The notes under the pieces are model-generated. The model saw nothing but the letters and a program-made list of their open reading frames with translations, did no database searches and was not told the origin of the DNA. A stretch of DNA of 64,000 bases from Ceratotherium simum simum (taxonomy: Eukaryota; Chordata; Mammalia; Perissodactyla; Rhinocerotidae), in contig NW_004454224.1 of NCBI RefSeq assembly GCF_000283155.1, positions 7,452,357 through 7,516,356 of the forward strand, written 5' to 3'. A program made the position numbers and the translations under genes. Below, piece after piece: positions 42,101 to 50,175 of the stretch (positions are counted from its first letter, which is position 1; every line of letters begins with the position of its first letter).

Positions 42101-44738
42101 CTTTGCCTTAGCATCCAAGCTAAGGTTGTCCCCTCCAGCCCCACGTCTGGCAGCCTCCATACCCCACTGTTCACCCCTCCAGCCTTCCTCTCTTTCTTGC
42201 GACCCTGACTGTCTTGCTCTCTTCATACTTCTGTGCATTTGACTCCACACACACTGTTCCTTTTGCCTGGGGCTCACTTGCCCTCTTCAGCCTGCTCGCT
42301 GACTCTCCCCTCCTTCACACCCAGTGCAGGCATTGCCGACTCCAAAAGGCCCTCCTGGGTCGCCCCTCCAGGCTGGTTAGCTGCCCCTCCTCTGGGATCC
42401 CAGAGTGCTCTGAGTTTATAAAGCTCATATCCATTCATTCCACAAATATTTATTTCACAGAGCACCTCCTCTGTGCCAGGCACTGTTCTAACAGCTGGGG
42501 ATACAGCAAAACGGCTGAAAATCCCACCACCCTGCCCGTAATCCTGGGGGATGGGTCTGTCTCCTCACCAGAGGTGAGCTCTGGAGGGCTGGCAGGGCTC
42601 ACGCGTCCTTCGACTCTGCGTCCTCAATACTATGCACGCAGCTGTCAATAAACGTTTGTTGGATACTGCATGCATTTCAGGCACTGTGCTGGTGCTGGGG
42701 AGAAAAAGCACATACGACAGGGAGGAAATACAATCTAGCAAATGTAATGGTGAGGAGCAGGGCTCTGGGGCCAGATGCCTGTGTTCAGATCCTGAATCTG
42801 CCTCTTATTAGCGCTGTGACCTTGATCAAACTCCTTAACCTCTCTGTGCTTCAGTTTCCCATTTGAAAAAATGGGCTTATAATACTAACTACCTTACAGT
42901 GTTGTCAGCAAGGTAAAAGTGTTAGTATTTATAAAGCACTTAGAACAGTGCCTGGCACATAGTAAGCACTTATGAAATAAATATTCATTAAACAAATGAA
43001 TAACAATCACATAGCATCTGAACATAGATATCCTGGATTCAAAGTCTACCTCTGCCAGGTCCTAACTGTATGTCATCCTGGGAAAGTCATAGAACCAGGC
43101 TGAGCCTTAGTTTTCTCTTCTGTGAACTGGAGATACTAATAATACTTCCTTTGCTGAGATGCCATCTCCTGGGATTCCAGGAGCCCACGCACATAGTATG
43201 CCCAGTGCAGGACTGGCACCAGGTAAAGAGTTTGAACTGCAGCTCTTTTAATGAGGCAAAAGCAAGCTCCTGCCCTTGAGGGGCTCATGGTCCCCGAGGG
43301 GAGAATGAAAACATTGCCTCTGCTCACTACTCAGATGCCACCACCTCCAGGAAGCCTCCCTAGCATCCTATGGTTCCTCCCTCTCTTGAACTGCCGTAAA
43401 CACTTGTCCCCTGTGCCTCTTATGGGCTTTAGCTTTAAATTCCAGTTCTGAAACTGACCAGCTGTGTGGTGGCACTGGGCCTTCACTTCCATTCTCTGAG
43501 TCTTAGTTTTTTTGATCTGTAAGAGGAGATAAAATCGCTTTCAACAGAATATCACTGTGGGAATCAAATTGTGGGAGACAACGTCTACAAAACACCAAAA
43601 TGTGCCTGGCCGTTTGTAAGTCCTCAGTAAACGCCAATCCCCATTTCCACCTCTCCAATCCACTGTGATCTCCTGACTGGCCTGTCATTTATTCAAGAGT
43701 CTGATTTAACTCTGTAATTCCCAGAGACAGCAGGTGGACGAGTCAGTGAATCAATGAAGGCATGAACGAACGGGAGGGGAGCCCCCGAGCGACCGCAGGA
43801 GTGCATGAGATGTTTTCTGGTCTGCTCAGGTGTGTTTCAACCCTCCACTCTGTCCAGTCCCTCCACCCACCCTTCCACCTTTGCACAAGATGGAATTTTT
43901 CTCCTTTCCATCATTGCCCAGCTAACTCTTGCTGCACATTCTTATCTCAGCTCCCGGGTCACTTCCTTAGGGAAGCTTCCTCCAGGGCCTGCCCCCTTGC
44001 CTCCACACCCTGTCCAGGGGTGGGCCATAGGCTAAAGTCCCAGCCCTAAGTACTTTGAAGTTGTAATTTTGCATTTCTTTGTGTGGTACTTTCATTAATT
44101 GATGTTACCCCCACTAGGTGGTAGGCTCCGTGGGAGCGGGGATGGAGCATTTGTGTCCCCAGAGCTTAGCACTGTGCCTGTCCCAGATGGGCTGCTTGAT
44201 GAAGACATGTTTGCACTCCGAGTGTGAAGAAACCACACCCTTGGTGGGTATGCATCTGCACCCAGCTGCTTCCTCTCTGCCTGCCCAGCGCCCCATCGCC
44301 GGGACCTAGGGAGACCAGGCCCCAGCCCACTCTCCTGTCTGCGAGTGCTGCAGGGTGAGGCCTGCCTGCTGTAAGTGGAGGCAGAGGGGTTGCCTCTGGG
44401 CGTACCTCAGTCACAATGGAGTCCCTGGTGCTGACGTAGGCCCAGCCATCCAGGCAGGGCTCGGTGGCCCCTTGGGTGTCGTTGGGCAGGCTGGCGTTGG
44501 GTGGATACACGAAACGGAGGCAGGTCTCAGGCTTCCCGTTCAGGCCCATGGGGAGCACCCAGGGCCCTGCGGAGGAGTTGGGAGGTGGGCGACAGTGGTG
44601 TTGGGGGGTGGAAGCCGTGAAGATCTGCAGCAGGTTGTGGTTGGCTATGCCGAAGACGGGGAGGCCTAGCAGGACCACGTTCAGGAACTGGAAGGGGCCC
44701 TTGTTGCCCACGCGGTCGATAAGCTCGGAGAAGGTCAT
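27072..44738 (-). CDS. SLC22A8: SLC22A8, organic anion transporter 3 (OAT3), complete ten-coding-exon region
   Basis: Coding exons (minus strand): 44406-44738, 33652-33755, 32958-33112, 32241-32409, 29941-30064, 29606-29721, 28440-28654, 27612-27720, 27260-27463 and 27072-27171. They total 1629 bp, or 542 codons plus TGA, the same length as human OAT3. All junctions are GT-AG and the frame is open. The product is a basolateral SLC22/MFS organic anion-dicarboxylate exchanger of renal proximal tubule and choroid plexus, with broad specificity including steroid conjugates and many drugs (family knowledge). Diagnostic features are [21 protein letters not shown]-type loop residues ([14 protein letters not shown]), GDLSDRFGRKP, K370 and R454. 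It lies head-to-tail with SLC22A6, about 5.7 kb away. Human N102, a glycosylation sequon, is Val here. The intron after the first coding exon is 10.6 kb. Confidence 0.97.
27260..27463 (-). CDS. SLC22A8: SLC22A8 coding exon 9 (residues 442-510)
   Basis: Encodes TM11 and TM12: [20 protein letters not shown] with R454, then [18 protein letters not shown] and [12 protein letters not shown]. It is 204 bp. Confidence 0.95.
27612..27720 (-). CDS. SLC22A8: SLC22A8 coding exon 8 (residues 406-442)
   Basis: Reads [20 protein letters not shown] and TM10 through SELYPTVIR. It is 109 bp with donor GTAGGT. Confidence 0.95.
27721..28439 (-). repeat. SLC22A8 intron with antisense MIR
   Basis: The intron between coding exons 7 and 8. 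28215-28375 is antisense MIR (GTCCCAGAGAGTGCAAGGAC; GCAGACCTGGAGTCCC). The rest is unassigned. Confidence 0.55.
28440..28654 (-). CDS. SLC22A8: SLC22A8 coding exon 7 (residues 334-406)
   Basis: Encodes TM7 to TM9: [30 protein letters not shown] with K370, and [11 protein letters not shown]341 and Y342, the aromatic pair important for transport in this family, are present. It is 215 bp. Confidence 0.95.
28655..29605. other. SLC22A8 intron, coding exon 6 to 7
   Basis: 0.95-kb intron. No repeat recognised. Confidence 0.4.
29606..29721 (-). CDS. SLC22A8: SLC22A8 coding exon 6 (residues 296-334)
   Basis: Second half of the cytoplasmic loop ([20 protein letters not shown]) and the start of TM7 (TFCLSLAW). 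It is 116 bp with donor GTAACC. Confidence 0.94.
29941..30064 (-). CDS. SLC22A8: SLC22A8 coding exon 5 (residues 254-295)
   Basis: Start of the TM6-TM7 cytoplasmic loop: [19 protein letters not shown] and on to EEGEKLSVE. It is 124 bp, phase 0, with donor GTAGGA. Confidence 0.95.
30065..32240. other. SLC22A8 intron, coding exon 4 to 5, with MIR copies
   Basis: 2.18-kb intron. 31035-31200 is antisense MIR (TTGAGGCTCAGAGTGGGTG). 31375-31560 is sense MIR (TCTCTGAGCCTCAGTTTCC, AAAATGGGAATAATAATGC). The rest is unassigned. Confidence 0.6.
32241..32409 (-). CDS. SLC22A8: SLC22A8 coding exon 4 (residues 198-254)
   Basis: Reads [20 protein letters not shown], then TM5 and TM6 ([26 protein letters not shown]). 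It is 169 bp. The split codon at its 5' end gives Ser, where human OAT3 has Asn before VEW. Confidence 0.95.
32410..32957. repeat. SLC22A8 intron with two MIR fragments in opposite orientation
   Basis: 32525-32630 is antisense MIR (TACAGATGCTGCAACTGAGG). 32650-32810 is sense MIR (CTTTCCTCATCTGTATAATG; AGTGCCAGGCCCAGG). Confidence 0.6.
32958..33112 (-). CDS. SLC22A8: SLC22A8 coding exon 3 (residues 146-198)
   Basis: FGRKP completes the MFS loop motif. It then encodes TM3 and TM4 ([37 protein letters not shown]). It is 155 bp. Confidence 0.95.
33113..33651. other. SLC22A8 intron, coding exon 2 to 3
   Basis: 0.54-kb intron. A short MIR-like piece at 33485-33550 (GGACTTGCCCAAGGCCACAG). Confidence 0.4.
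33652..33755 (-). CDS. SLC22A8: SLC22A8 coding exon 2 (residues 112-146)
   Basis: Reads [20 protein letters not shown] and TM2 into GDLSDR. It is 104 bp with donor GTGAGA. It is separated from the first coding exon by 10.65 kb. Confidence 0.95.
33756..34265. other. Start of the 10.6-kb SLC22A8 intron
   Basis: Pyrimidine-rich toward 34130-34270. No gene; possibly diverged L2. Confidence 0.35.
34266..35019 (+). mobile_element. L2 LINE fragment
   Basis: GACTCCAAATCCATGTCTCC, CTGCCTACTTGAAAACTCC and ATGATGTCACATGGACATCT follow L2 ORF2 DNA. Confidence 0.8.
35020..35180 (-). repeat. MIR within L2
   Basis: GCTGATATTTATTGAGGGC, CTGTGCACCAGGCTCTATTC and GATGAGGAAACTGAGGCCCA, antisense MIR. Confidence 0.85.
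35181..35460 (+). mobile_element. L2 LINE, continued
   Basis: GGATTACTGCAACAATCTTC, CTGACTGGTCTTCCTTCCAG and TTATAAAGCCCTCATGCTC, the next part of L2 after the MIR. Confidence 0.8.
35461..36469. other. Intronic, no recognised feature
   Basis: Within the large SLC22A8 intron. Nothing supported. Confidence 0.35.
36470..36865 (+). mobile_element. L2 3' end, interrupted
   Basis: CATGAGAACTTCCTTGACCA before the L1 stub and ATGCCTGGCACATAGTAGAC after it. Typical L2 3' end. Confidence 0.85.
36534..36629 (+). mobile_element. Severely 5'-truncated L1 insertion (about 96 bp)
   Basis: L1 3' tail with ATGTTATAAACCAATGTT and an A-rich end inside L2. The target duplication AAAATTATAATCCCA (36519-36533) is repeated at 36630-36644 with one mismatch. 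Confidence 0.85.
36866..37296. other. Intronic, no recognised feature
   Basis: Nothing supported. Confidence 0.35.
37297..37731 (+). mobile_element. MaLR-type LTR, sense, in the SLC22A8 intron
   Basis: Starts TGTTATGGGCTGAACTATGT and contains CCTTAATCCAATATGACTGG, AACTTATAAGAAGAGAAGAG and CTCCAGAACTGTGAGACAAT. It is antisense to SLC22A8. Confidence 0.85.
37732..38309. other. Intronic, no recognised feature
   Basis: Nothing supported. Confidence 0.35.
38310..38496 (+). repeat. MIR
   Basis: CAGTTACTTAACCTCTCTGT and AGCCTCTTCATCTGTAG. It ends where the MER2-type transposon begins. Confidence 0.85.
38497..38701 (+). mobile_element. MER2-type (Tigger/mariner) non-autonomous DNA transposon
   Basis: 205 bp bounded by CAGTCATG and its inverted copy CATGACTG, preceded by TA. 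Internal TAGTAGGCTACACCATCTAG and ACGACGG-like segments fit MER2. Confidence 0.85.
38841..39098 (+). mobile_element. ERE SINE in the SLC22A8 intron
   Basis: GGCCTGGCCCCATGGCCAAG head and two GATGTTAGCTCAG tail units. Target duplication CTTGACCTCACTG (38828-38840) / CTTGACCTGACTG (39099-39111). Confidence 0.93.
39112..40149. other. Intronic; overlapping GC-rich open frames without support
   Basis: Open frames of 168-181 codons on both strands at 39400-39990 reflect GC-rich sequence lacking stops. No family is recognised. 39150-39270 may be diverged MIR. Confidence 0.35.
40150..40595 (-). repeat. Two antisense MIR copies
   Basis: 40150-40260 (CTATAGATGAGGGGACTGA) and 40400-40595 (GGTGCCAGGCCCTGCGC; CACAGATGAGGAAACCGAG). 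Confidence 0.7.
40596..41389. other. Intronic, no recognised feature
   Basis: Nothing supported. Confidence 0.35.
41390..41662 (+). repeat. MIR
   Basis: CAGTCTCCTCATCTGTAAAA, GAGGATTAAATGAGTTAAT and GGCACAGGGTGAGCATGC. Confidence 0.85.
41735..42670 (+). mobile_element. L2 LINE fragments
   Basis: CACAAGCCACTCTCCACCCTG, AAGGTTGTCCCCTCCAGCCC, TTGCCTGGGGCTCACTTGCC and AGTGCTCTGAGTTTATAAAGC. It ends in a repeat-like CTGTGCCAGGCACTGTTCTA tail. Boundaries approximate. Confidence 0.7.
42740..43015 (+). repeat. MIR
   Basis: GCTGTGACCTTGATCAAAC, CTTCAGTTTCCCATTTG and AGTGCCTGGCACATAGTAAG. Confidence 0.9.
43016..44200 (+). repeat. Further MIR and L2 fragments
   Basis: 43440-43640 is MIR-like (CTCTGAGTCTTAGTTTTTTT; TGTGCCTGGCCGTTTG). 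43860-44190 is L2 3' region (TGGTAGGCTCCGTGGGAGCG; TTAGCACTGTGCCTG). The rest is unassigned. Confidence 0.6.
44406..44738 (-). CDS. SLC22A8: SLC22A8 coding exon 1 (residues 1-111)
   Basis: Start codon in context GGCACCATGA, TM1, and the first extracellular loop with C49, C73 and C95. N-glycosylation sequons are at N54, N81 and N86. The human N102 sequon reads VST here. It ends GTGACTGAG in phase 0 with donor GTACGC. A 24-nt non-coding stretch (44739-44762) precedes the ATG after an acceptor ending CCTGCAG. Confidence 0.96.
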
Positions 44739-44762
44739 GGTGCCAGGCAAGATGAGCCAGAC

Positions 44763-45469
44763 CTGCAGGCGAGGCACCAGGCTGGAGAGAAGTATGTGTG
44801 CACGTGTGATGTGTGAGCATGTGGATAGGTGTGAAGCAAGCATGTGGAACAGTGCATGTATAAATGTGTAAGGACGTGGGGCTCAGGTCTGTGTATTGAC
44901 AGATTTACTTGTGGGTGCCTGAGGATGTACCCAGCTGCATGTAGAGATGTGGGGTCACAGGTGTGGTGTGTGGGTGGGCGTTTACAGGGGTGCGTGTATT
45001 TAGGCTGGAGTGTAAGGGCACAGCTGTGTGAGCTTGGGCGTGTCGCTGTGTGTGTGTGGACTTGTAGGCATGAGTATGTGTGTGCTCAGCAGGCTGGTCA
45101 CACCTGCTGCGTGCATGGGGCAGTGCAGGCCACACGGCTGGGACAAGGGGCCTGGTCTTGGATGATGGCCACGCAAGACGGATGGTGGGGGTAGGTGGAA
45201 GAGGTCCCTGGTAACCCCAAGCAGGCACACAGGGTTAGCAGAACCCAGGTGGCCTGCTGGGAAGGTCTCCCCAAGCCCAGAGCCTCTAGGCTTTTGGCTG
45301 CCCCCCTGGGGCTGGACCCACCAGACTGAGGCAGCAGAAAGGGCCCAAGCAAGTTCCAGAGGGCATAAGGGCCTTGGCGAGTCACAGTGTGGAAGCGGGG
45401 CCTGGCCTTGGGGACTTCCCAGGGGTCCCTGGGGGGCCGGGGCCTGGGGGGGCTTCCATCCTTCCTCAC
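44763..45469. other. SLC22A8 intron 1, TG-rich
   Basis: 707-bp intron between the non-coding and first coding exon. 44800-45085 is rich in GTGT/ATGTG motifs but is not a clean microsatellite. Confidence 0.45.
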
Positions 45470-45586
45470 CTGGTAGCTGGGCCTGGCTCCCTCCGGTGGG
45501 GCTGGTGGTCGATGTGGCTGAAGCCCTCGCTCTGTCCCAGGGTCCGGCAGCTGCTGTACTTGGGCAGCTGAGCTCCAACAAGCTGT
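45470..45586 (-). other. SLC22A8: SLC22A8 non-coding exon 1 (5' UTR)
   Basis: Downstream of the TATA box on the minus strand is about 115 nt ending CAGCTACCAG with strong donor GTGAGG (45469-45468). It pairs with the acceptor before 44762, giving a 707-bp intron. A non-coding first exon is known for human SLC22A8. The 5' end is estimated from the TATA spacing. Confidence 0.7.
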
Positions 45587-45608
45587 GTTTGTACCTTCCC
45601 CAGGGGGG

Positions 45609-45649
45609 CTTATATAAGGCATAAGCTGTTTCCTGGGTTAATGTTTGAC
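45609..45649 (-). promoter_or_regulatory. SLC22A8: SLC22A8 core promoter: TATA box and HNF1-like site
   Basis: The minus strand has TTATATAAG (TATA box, about 45610-45618). Just upstream, 45637-45649 reads GTTAATGTTTGAC on the plus strand and fits the HNF1 palindrome GTTAATNATTAAC at 10 of 12 informative positions. HNF1 control of OAT3 through a proximal site is established for human, and the arrangement here agrees. Confidence 0.72.
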
Positions 45650-46429
45650 TCTGTTTTGAGGATTAATGGCACTGACAGGGAGGGTGCTGTGGACCCACCA
45701 AGCCCATCTTTCCTCGAAGGGCTGTCTCAGCAAAGGCTGGGGTGGTGGTGTGGCTGAGCCTAGCGGGGCTGCTGGCTGGACAGATGAATGAGGGGTCTGG
45801 GTAGGCTTGCCCAAGGAGGAGTCTGGGAGAGGTCTGCTCTGAGTCCTGAGGGCCCAGGGTCGTTTCTTAAGCCGATGGTCTGAGGACTTGGAGCTGAGAA
45901 TAGTCAACGTGACAGGTGCTGCTGTGTGAGCAGGACACCTTCTCCGGGGCACCAACTTCCCCTGCCCGGTGCCTCCTGAGACCGGGCCTGGAGACTTGCT
46001 TCCTGGGAAATGGTAGGGCACGACCAGGCAGAAAATGTCACCTGCATCAGTCCCTGAGGGCTCAGGGATGTCACCTCTTGGGCCCCTGGGGGCAGCCAGG
46101 TCTCCCCTGTCTGAGCCTCGGACCCAAGGGAACACCCCTTCCAGCCCCACTCTTGATGGACAGGCTCCTCTTCTGACTGGCCACTTCCCTTTGGGGCCAA
46201 ATCCTGGTGCCTATTGCTTTGTTTTTTTCTCTATTATTTTAATTATATAATAATGTGTTTCTTGCATAGGAAATACAAACCAGCCAAACAAAACAAAACA
46301 TCGAGCCTCACCTGAGAGCCAATCCTGGGAGTATTCTGACGTACGTCCTTCCAGCCCTTTCCTCTTCAGACACGGGAGTCTAAGCCTCCATTTTCTCACA
46401 GCCAACATGAGGCTAGTTTAACCCTCACA
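45650..46429. other. Upstream flank of SLC22A8
   Basis: No gene or clear repeat. Short AT-rich stretch at 46225-46260. Confidence 0.35.
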
Positions 46430-46560
46430 GAAGCCCTGTTACTACTCTAGCATTATAAATTAGGAAACTGAGGCACAGAGAGGTTTAGTAACTTGCCCAC
46501 GGTCCCCCAGCCAGGAAGTGTGGTTCTAAGCCCACTTCCATCCCTTGGAGCCAACATTTT
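46430..46560 (-). repeat. MIR
   Basis: AGGAAACTGAGGCACAGAGA and AGTAACTTGCCCACGGTC, antisense MIR. Confidence 0.8.
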
Positions 46561-47750
46561 CTGCAAAGTCTAGGGGGTACAGTACTATCCTGCCTCTCCC
46601 TTAGCGAGGTCACCTAGCCTGGCCTTCAGCATCACTTCTGCCTGCCTTTAACTCTCTGGTTCTACCTCCGGGACCCCTGGGAACTGCCCCATCTCACCTG
46701 CTCTGGGGCTACAGACGGGGCCCATCTAGGGCTCCCCATTCTCCTCCTTGGCCCCCTCCTCCACCCAGGCAGCATCCAGCTCCCCAGGCTCCTGCTGGGC
46801 TCCTCCCCCTGAAGTCTCCTCCCACTCTCTCCCCCAACCCAGGACAGGGTCAACTGGTCACCCAGGTCCAGCCCCTCCTCTCTGCTCCACCACCTGGGCC
46901 CAGCAGTAATTGATGTTCTTAGAGTGGCCTGAGGCAGGGTGAGATCCGGAGTCATCAAAGGCAGATTAAATTATGCTCTGAAGCAGCCAAGGGATTGTTT
47001 TAGGAAGGTTTTCGACTGTGAGGCTTGCAGAGAGCTGGGCCGCCGCCCTGAGCTCCCCTGTTCTGGGTCTTCGCCCTCTGTGTGATTTTCTGGTTCCTAA
47101 TTGGGCCTGGGTTATTGTCTGTTTTTGTCCTAGCGGAATGTTGTTTAGAGGAGCCTGGTGACTTCCCACAGAGGCTGCTGGAGGTGAGCCAGAGTGGAGA
47201 CATCCAAGCTGCCCAGTCAGGGTCAGCGTCCCCCAGCCCCCAATGGATGTGCTTGGATTCATGGGATCTGAATTAAGGAGGGCTATTAGCCAGGCTCATG
47301 GGGATTGTTTCGATGCACCTGTTGTGTGACCTTGGGCAAGTCACCTCCCTTTGGGCCTCTTGTTTCCCTTCATTAGTTAAGTGGCTTTAAAGGAAAAAAA
47401 CACACCAGAAATCTTTTATTCAAACAATATATTGGGTTCATAAGAGCAATATATTAAGCATATACTGGAGGAGGTAGTCTGGCTAAAGTGGGGAACGGGA
47501 TGGGTGGAGACAAAGTGGCCAGAAGAGCCGCCCTCCACACCCCGACCCTCCCCCAGCCCATCCTTCCCTTAGGCATCTTCTGCCTCAGGCCACCCCTGCC
47601 TGAGGCAGCTCCACGATATTAGAGGATCCATCACTTCTTACAGCCTGTGATCCTAAATTCATTATGTTGAAATTAACTTTTTAAAAATAAATGATACATT
47701 TGGGAAATCTTACATGCTAAATGCATTTTTAATTTGGGACATGGAAATTT
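46561..47750. other. Intergenic, mostly unassigned
   Basis: A MIR-like piece at 47300-47390 (TGTGACCTTGGGCAAGTCAC). Otherwise nothing supported. Confidence 0.4.
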
Positions 47751-47754
47751 GATT

Positions 47755-47860
47755 TTGTTTCTTCCTCTCTCCCTCCTCCCTCTCTTCCTCTCTCCCTTCC
47801 TTCCTTCCTCCCTTTCCCCCTCCTTTTTTTTTTTTCCTCTTCCTTCCTTTCATCTTTGGT
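47755..47860 (+). repeat. Pyrimidine-rich (CT/CCTT)n tract
   Basis: About 100 bases almost entirely C and T, including CCTTCCTTCC units and a T run. Confidence 0.9.
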
Positions 47861-47929
47861 CTAAACTCTTTGAATCTCCTTTAAGCTGAACCGGGTCCAG
47901 TCAGTCTCCCCTGTTCTCTGCTGGGTCCC

Positions 47930-48095
47930 AGCACAGACGCGTGTTTTGAGCTGGAAGGGCCCAAGGACTCAGCTAATCCAATGTCCTCATCATATATGGG
48001 GAGACTGAGGTCCAGTGAAAGAAGGAACACAGATCTGACTCCCAGCTTCCCTTGCATCTCCACACGGTACAGTCTTTCCAAATCTTAAATTCATT
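47930..48095 (-). repeat. MIR
   Basis: GACTCAGCTAATCCAATGTC and GGGGAGACTGAGGTCCAGTG, antisense MIR. Confidence 0.65.
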
Positions 48096-48255
48096 GGGGC
48101 ATGAGAGGATCTCTGACAAGTGAAACAGAGGAATCTTATTACCCAGGAGCAGTGGGGCAGTCTGGGCATTCTGGTCAATTACAGGGGCCTCAGTGAACTT
48201 TCTGTGTGCCAGACATTCTCCTACCCATTCATTTGCTCATCTGTTCAACTGTTCA

Positions 48256-48350
48256 TCTCCTCATCCATCCACCTCCCCATCCATCCATCCATCCATCCAT
48301 CCATCCATCCATCCATCCATCCATTCCTCCCTCCTTCCTTTCATCCTTCC
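48256..48350 (+). repeat. (CATC)n microsatellite
   Basis: About 12 consecutive CCAT units (48274-48323) flanked by imperfect CATC and CCTT units. Likely length-variable. Confidence 0.95.
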
Positions 48351-49312
48351 ATTCATGCAGTATGCCCCATGCCTTGTATGTATGAGGCTCCATGCTAGGA
48401 GCTGTGGTGTCTGCCCCACCTTCCATCTGCTTGTCAGAGGAGACAGCAGCCCAGAAAGGATTACAGCACAAAGGAGAGTGACCTCAATGCCACAGGAGAG
48501 GTCCATACAGTTCCAGTGGTCCCAGGAGAGGGAGAGAATGACCAGGTTTGAGAGATTGGATCAGGGTGGGTTACCCAGAGAGGGTGGTATTTACACTGGG
48601 CTTTGATTGGAAGGGGGTCAACAGGTGGAAGTGGGGAAAGACTTGTGACTCAGGGGTGTGAGTGCAGGGATGTTGGGGAAATGGGAGGTAAACTGGATGA
48701 AATAGTGTGGGTGGAACCTCTCTTCCCACCCAGTGTGGTGGCCTTGGTCTCAGGTGCTGGGATGTGGCTGTGATAGTCTCAGAGGGGCTGAAGATGCCCT
48801 GGGCTCCTCAGTTCCCCTGGAGGTGGGAATGGGGAACCTCCAAGGCTTCAACCGCCAACTGTGTCATGTTCAGTGGTGCCTGAACTCACTTTGTGCAGAG
48901 TCTTGGTCTCTTGCTCCTCATAAAGGTCCATCCAGCTGAGTGGGCTATTTGAGCCATTCTGGTGTCTCTGCTCCTGGTACTGGCTGCTGCCTGCTTGCCT
49001 GCTCACCACCCCCTCAGATTCAAGGCAGAAGCTGTAGTATGTGTGGGGCCCTGTCCTGCTGCTCAGACTGTGGCTGTAGGCGGGCATGGTGAGGTGTTCA
49101 ATAAACTCGCAAGGGCCCAGAGGTATTCCTCCCTGGTGGCCACGCTGAAGCCCTAAGCTTTCATCATCAGCCTGATTCAGCCCCTGTCCACGGGCAGCTC
49201 CAACAGAATAGGTGGCCTGTGTGGGGTGACTCGAGCACAAAGCTTGTCCTCTGTCCTCAAACCCCAACCTCTCTTCCCCCTCCAGGGGCCAATTCTAAAA
49301 TGTCTTCATGAG
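48351..49312. other. Intergenic, no recognised feature
   Basis: Nothing supported. A 139-codon minus-strand frame at 48848-49267 has no family features. Confidence 0.35.
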
Positions 49313-49583
49313 GGGCGGGCCCCGTGGCTTAGTGGTTAAGTGCGTGTGCTCCGCTGCTGGCGGCCTGGGTTCGGATCCCGGGCACGCACCGACGCACTGC
49401 TTCTCCGGCCATGCTGAGGCTGCGTCCCACATACACAACTAGAAGGATGTGCAACTATGACATACAACTATCTACCGGAGCTTTGGGGAAAAAAAAAGGA
49501 GGAGGATTGGCAATAGATGTTAACTCAGAGCCAGTCTTCTTCAGCAAAAAGAGGAGGATTAGCATGGATGTTAGCTCAGGGCT
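49313..49583 (+). mobile_element. ERE SINE, long form, left arm of an inverted pair
   Basis: Full head (GTGGCTTAGTGGTTAAGTG), GGAGCTTTGGGG, then two tail units. It runs directly into the N gap. Confidence 0.93.
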
Positions 49584-49863
49584 NNNNNNNNNNNNNNNNN
49601 NNNNNNNNNNNNNNNNNNNNNNNNNNNNNNNNNNNNNNNNNNNNNNNNNNNNNNNNNNNNNNNNNNNNNNNNNNNNNNNNNNNNNNNNNNNNNNNNNNNN
49701 NNNNNNNNNNNNNNNNNNNNNNNNNNNNNNNNNNNNNNNNNNNNNNNNNNNNNNNNNNNNNNNNNNNNNNNNNNNNNNNNNNNNNNNNNNNNNNNNNNNN
49801 NNNNNNNNNNNNNNNNNNNNNNNNNNNNNNNNNNNNNNNNNNNNNNNNNNNNNNNNNNNNNNN
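49584..49863. other. Assembly gap, 280 N
   Basis: Run of N between two inverted ERE copies. Confidence 1.
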
Positions 49864-49994
49864 CTAGTTGCTGTATGTGGGACGCGGCCTCAGCATGACC
49901 TGAGAAGTGGTGCGTTGGTGCTCGCCTGGGATCCGAACCCGCGCTGCCAGCAGCAGAGCGCGCGCACTTAACCGCTAAGCCACGGGGCTGGCCC
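49864..49994 (-). mobile_element. ERE SINE, right arm of an inverted pair
   Basis: Antisense ERE head region (CTAGTTGCTGTATGTGGGAC to GCCACGGGGCTGGCCC). Its tail lies in the gap. Confidence 0.92.
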
Positions 49995-50175
49995 TAGATC
50001 TGAATCTTGACTCCACCACTTGCTGGTTGCGTGGTCTTGGGCAGGTGATGTCACCTGTTTAAGCCTCAGTTTCCCCATTTGTAAAATGGGGATTAATACC
50101 CACCTTATAGGATTGTTGGGATTTTAAAGTATATAAAGCCCTGAACACAGTGCCAAGCACATGGTACCTAATTTG
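49995..50175 (+). repeat. MIR
   Basis: GCCTCAGTTTCCCCATTTGT, AAAATGGGGATTAATACCC and CAGTGCCAAGCACATGG. Confidence 0.9.

Noticed and set aside
48270..48330. Regularly spaced repeats as a possible CRISPR array
   Set aside because: Tetranucleotide microsatellite in vertebrate DNA with no spacers.
49411..49971. 186-codon plus-strand frame across the N run
   Set aside because: Consists of translated ERE sequence and unknown bases.
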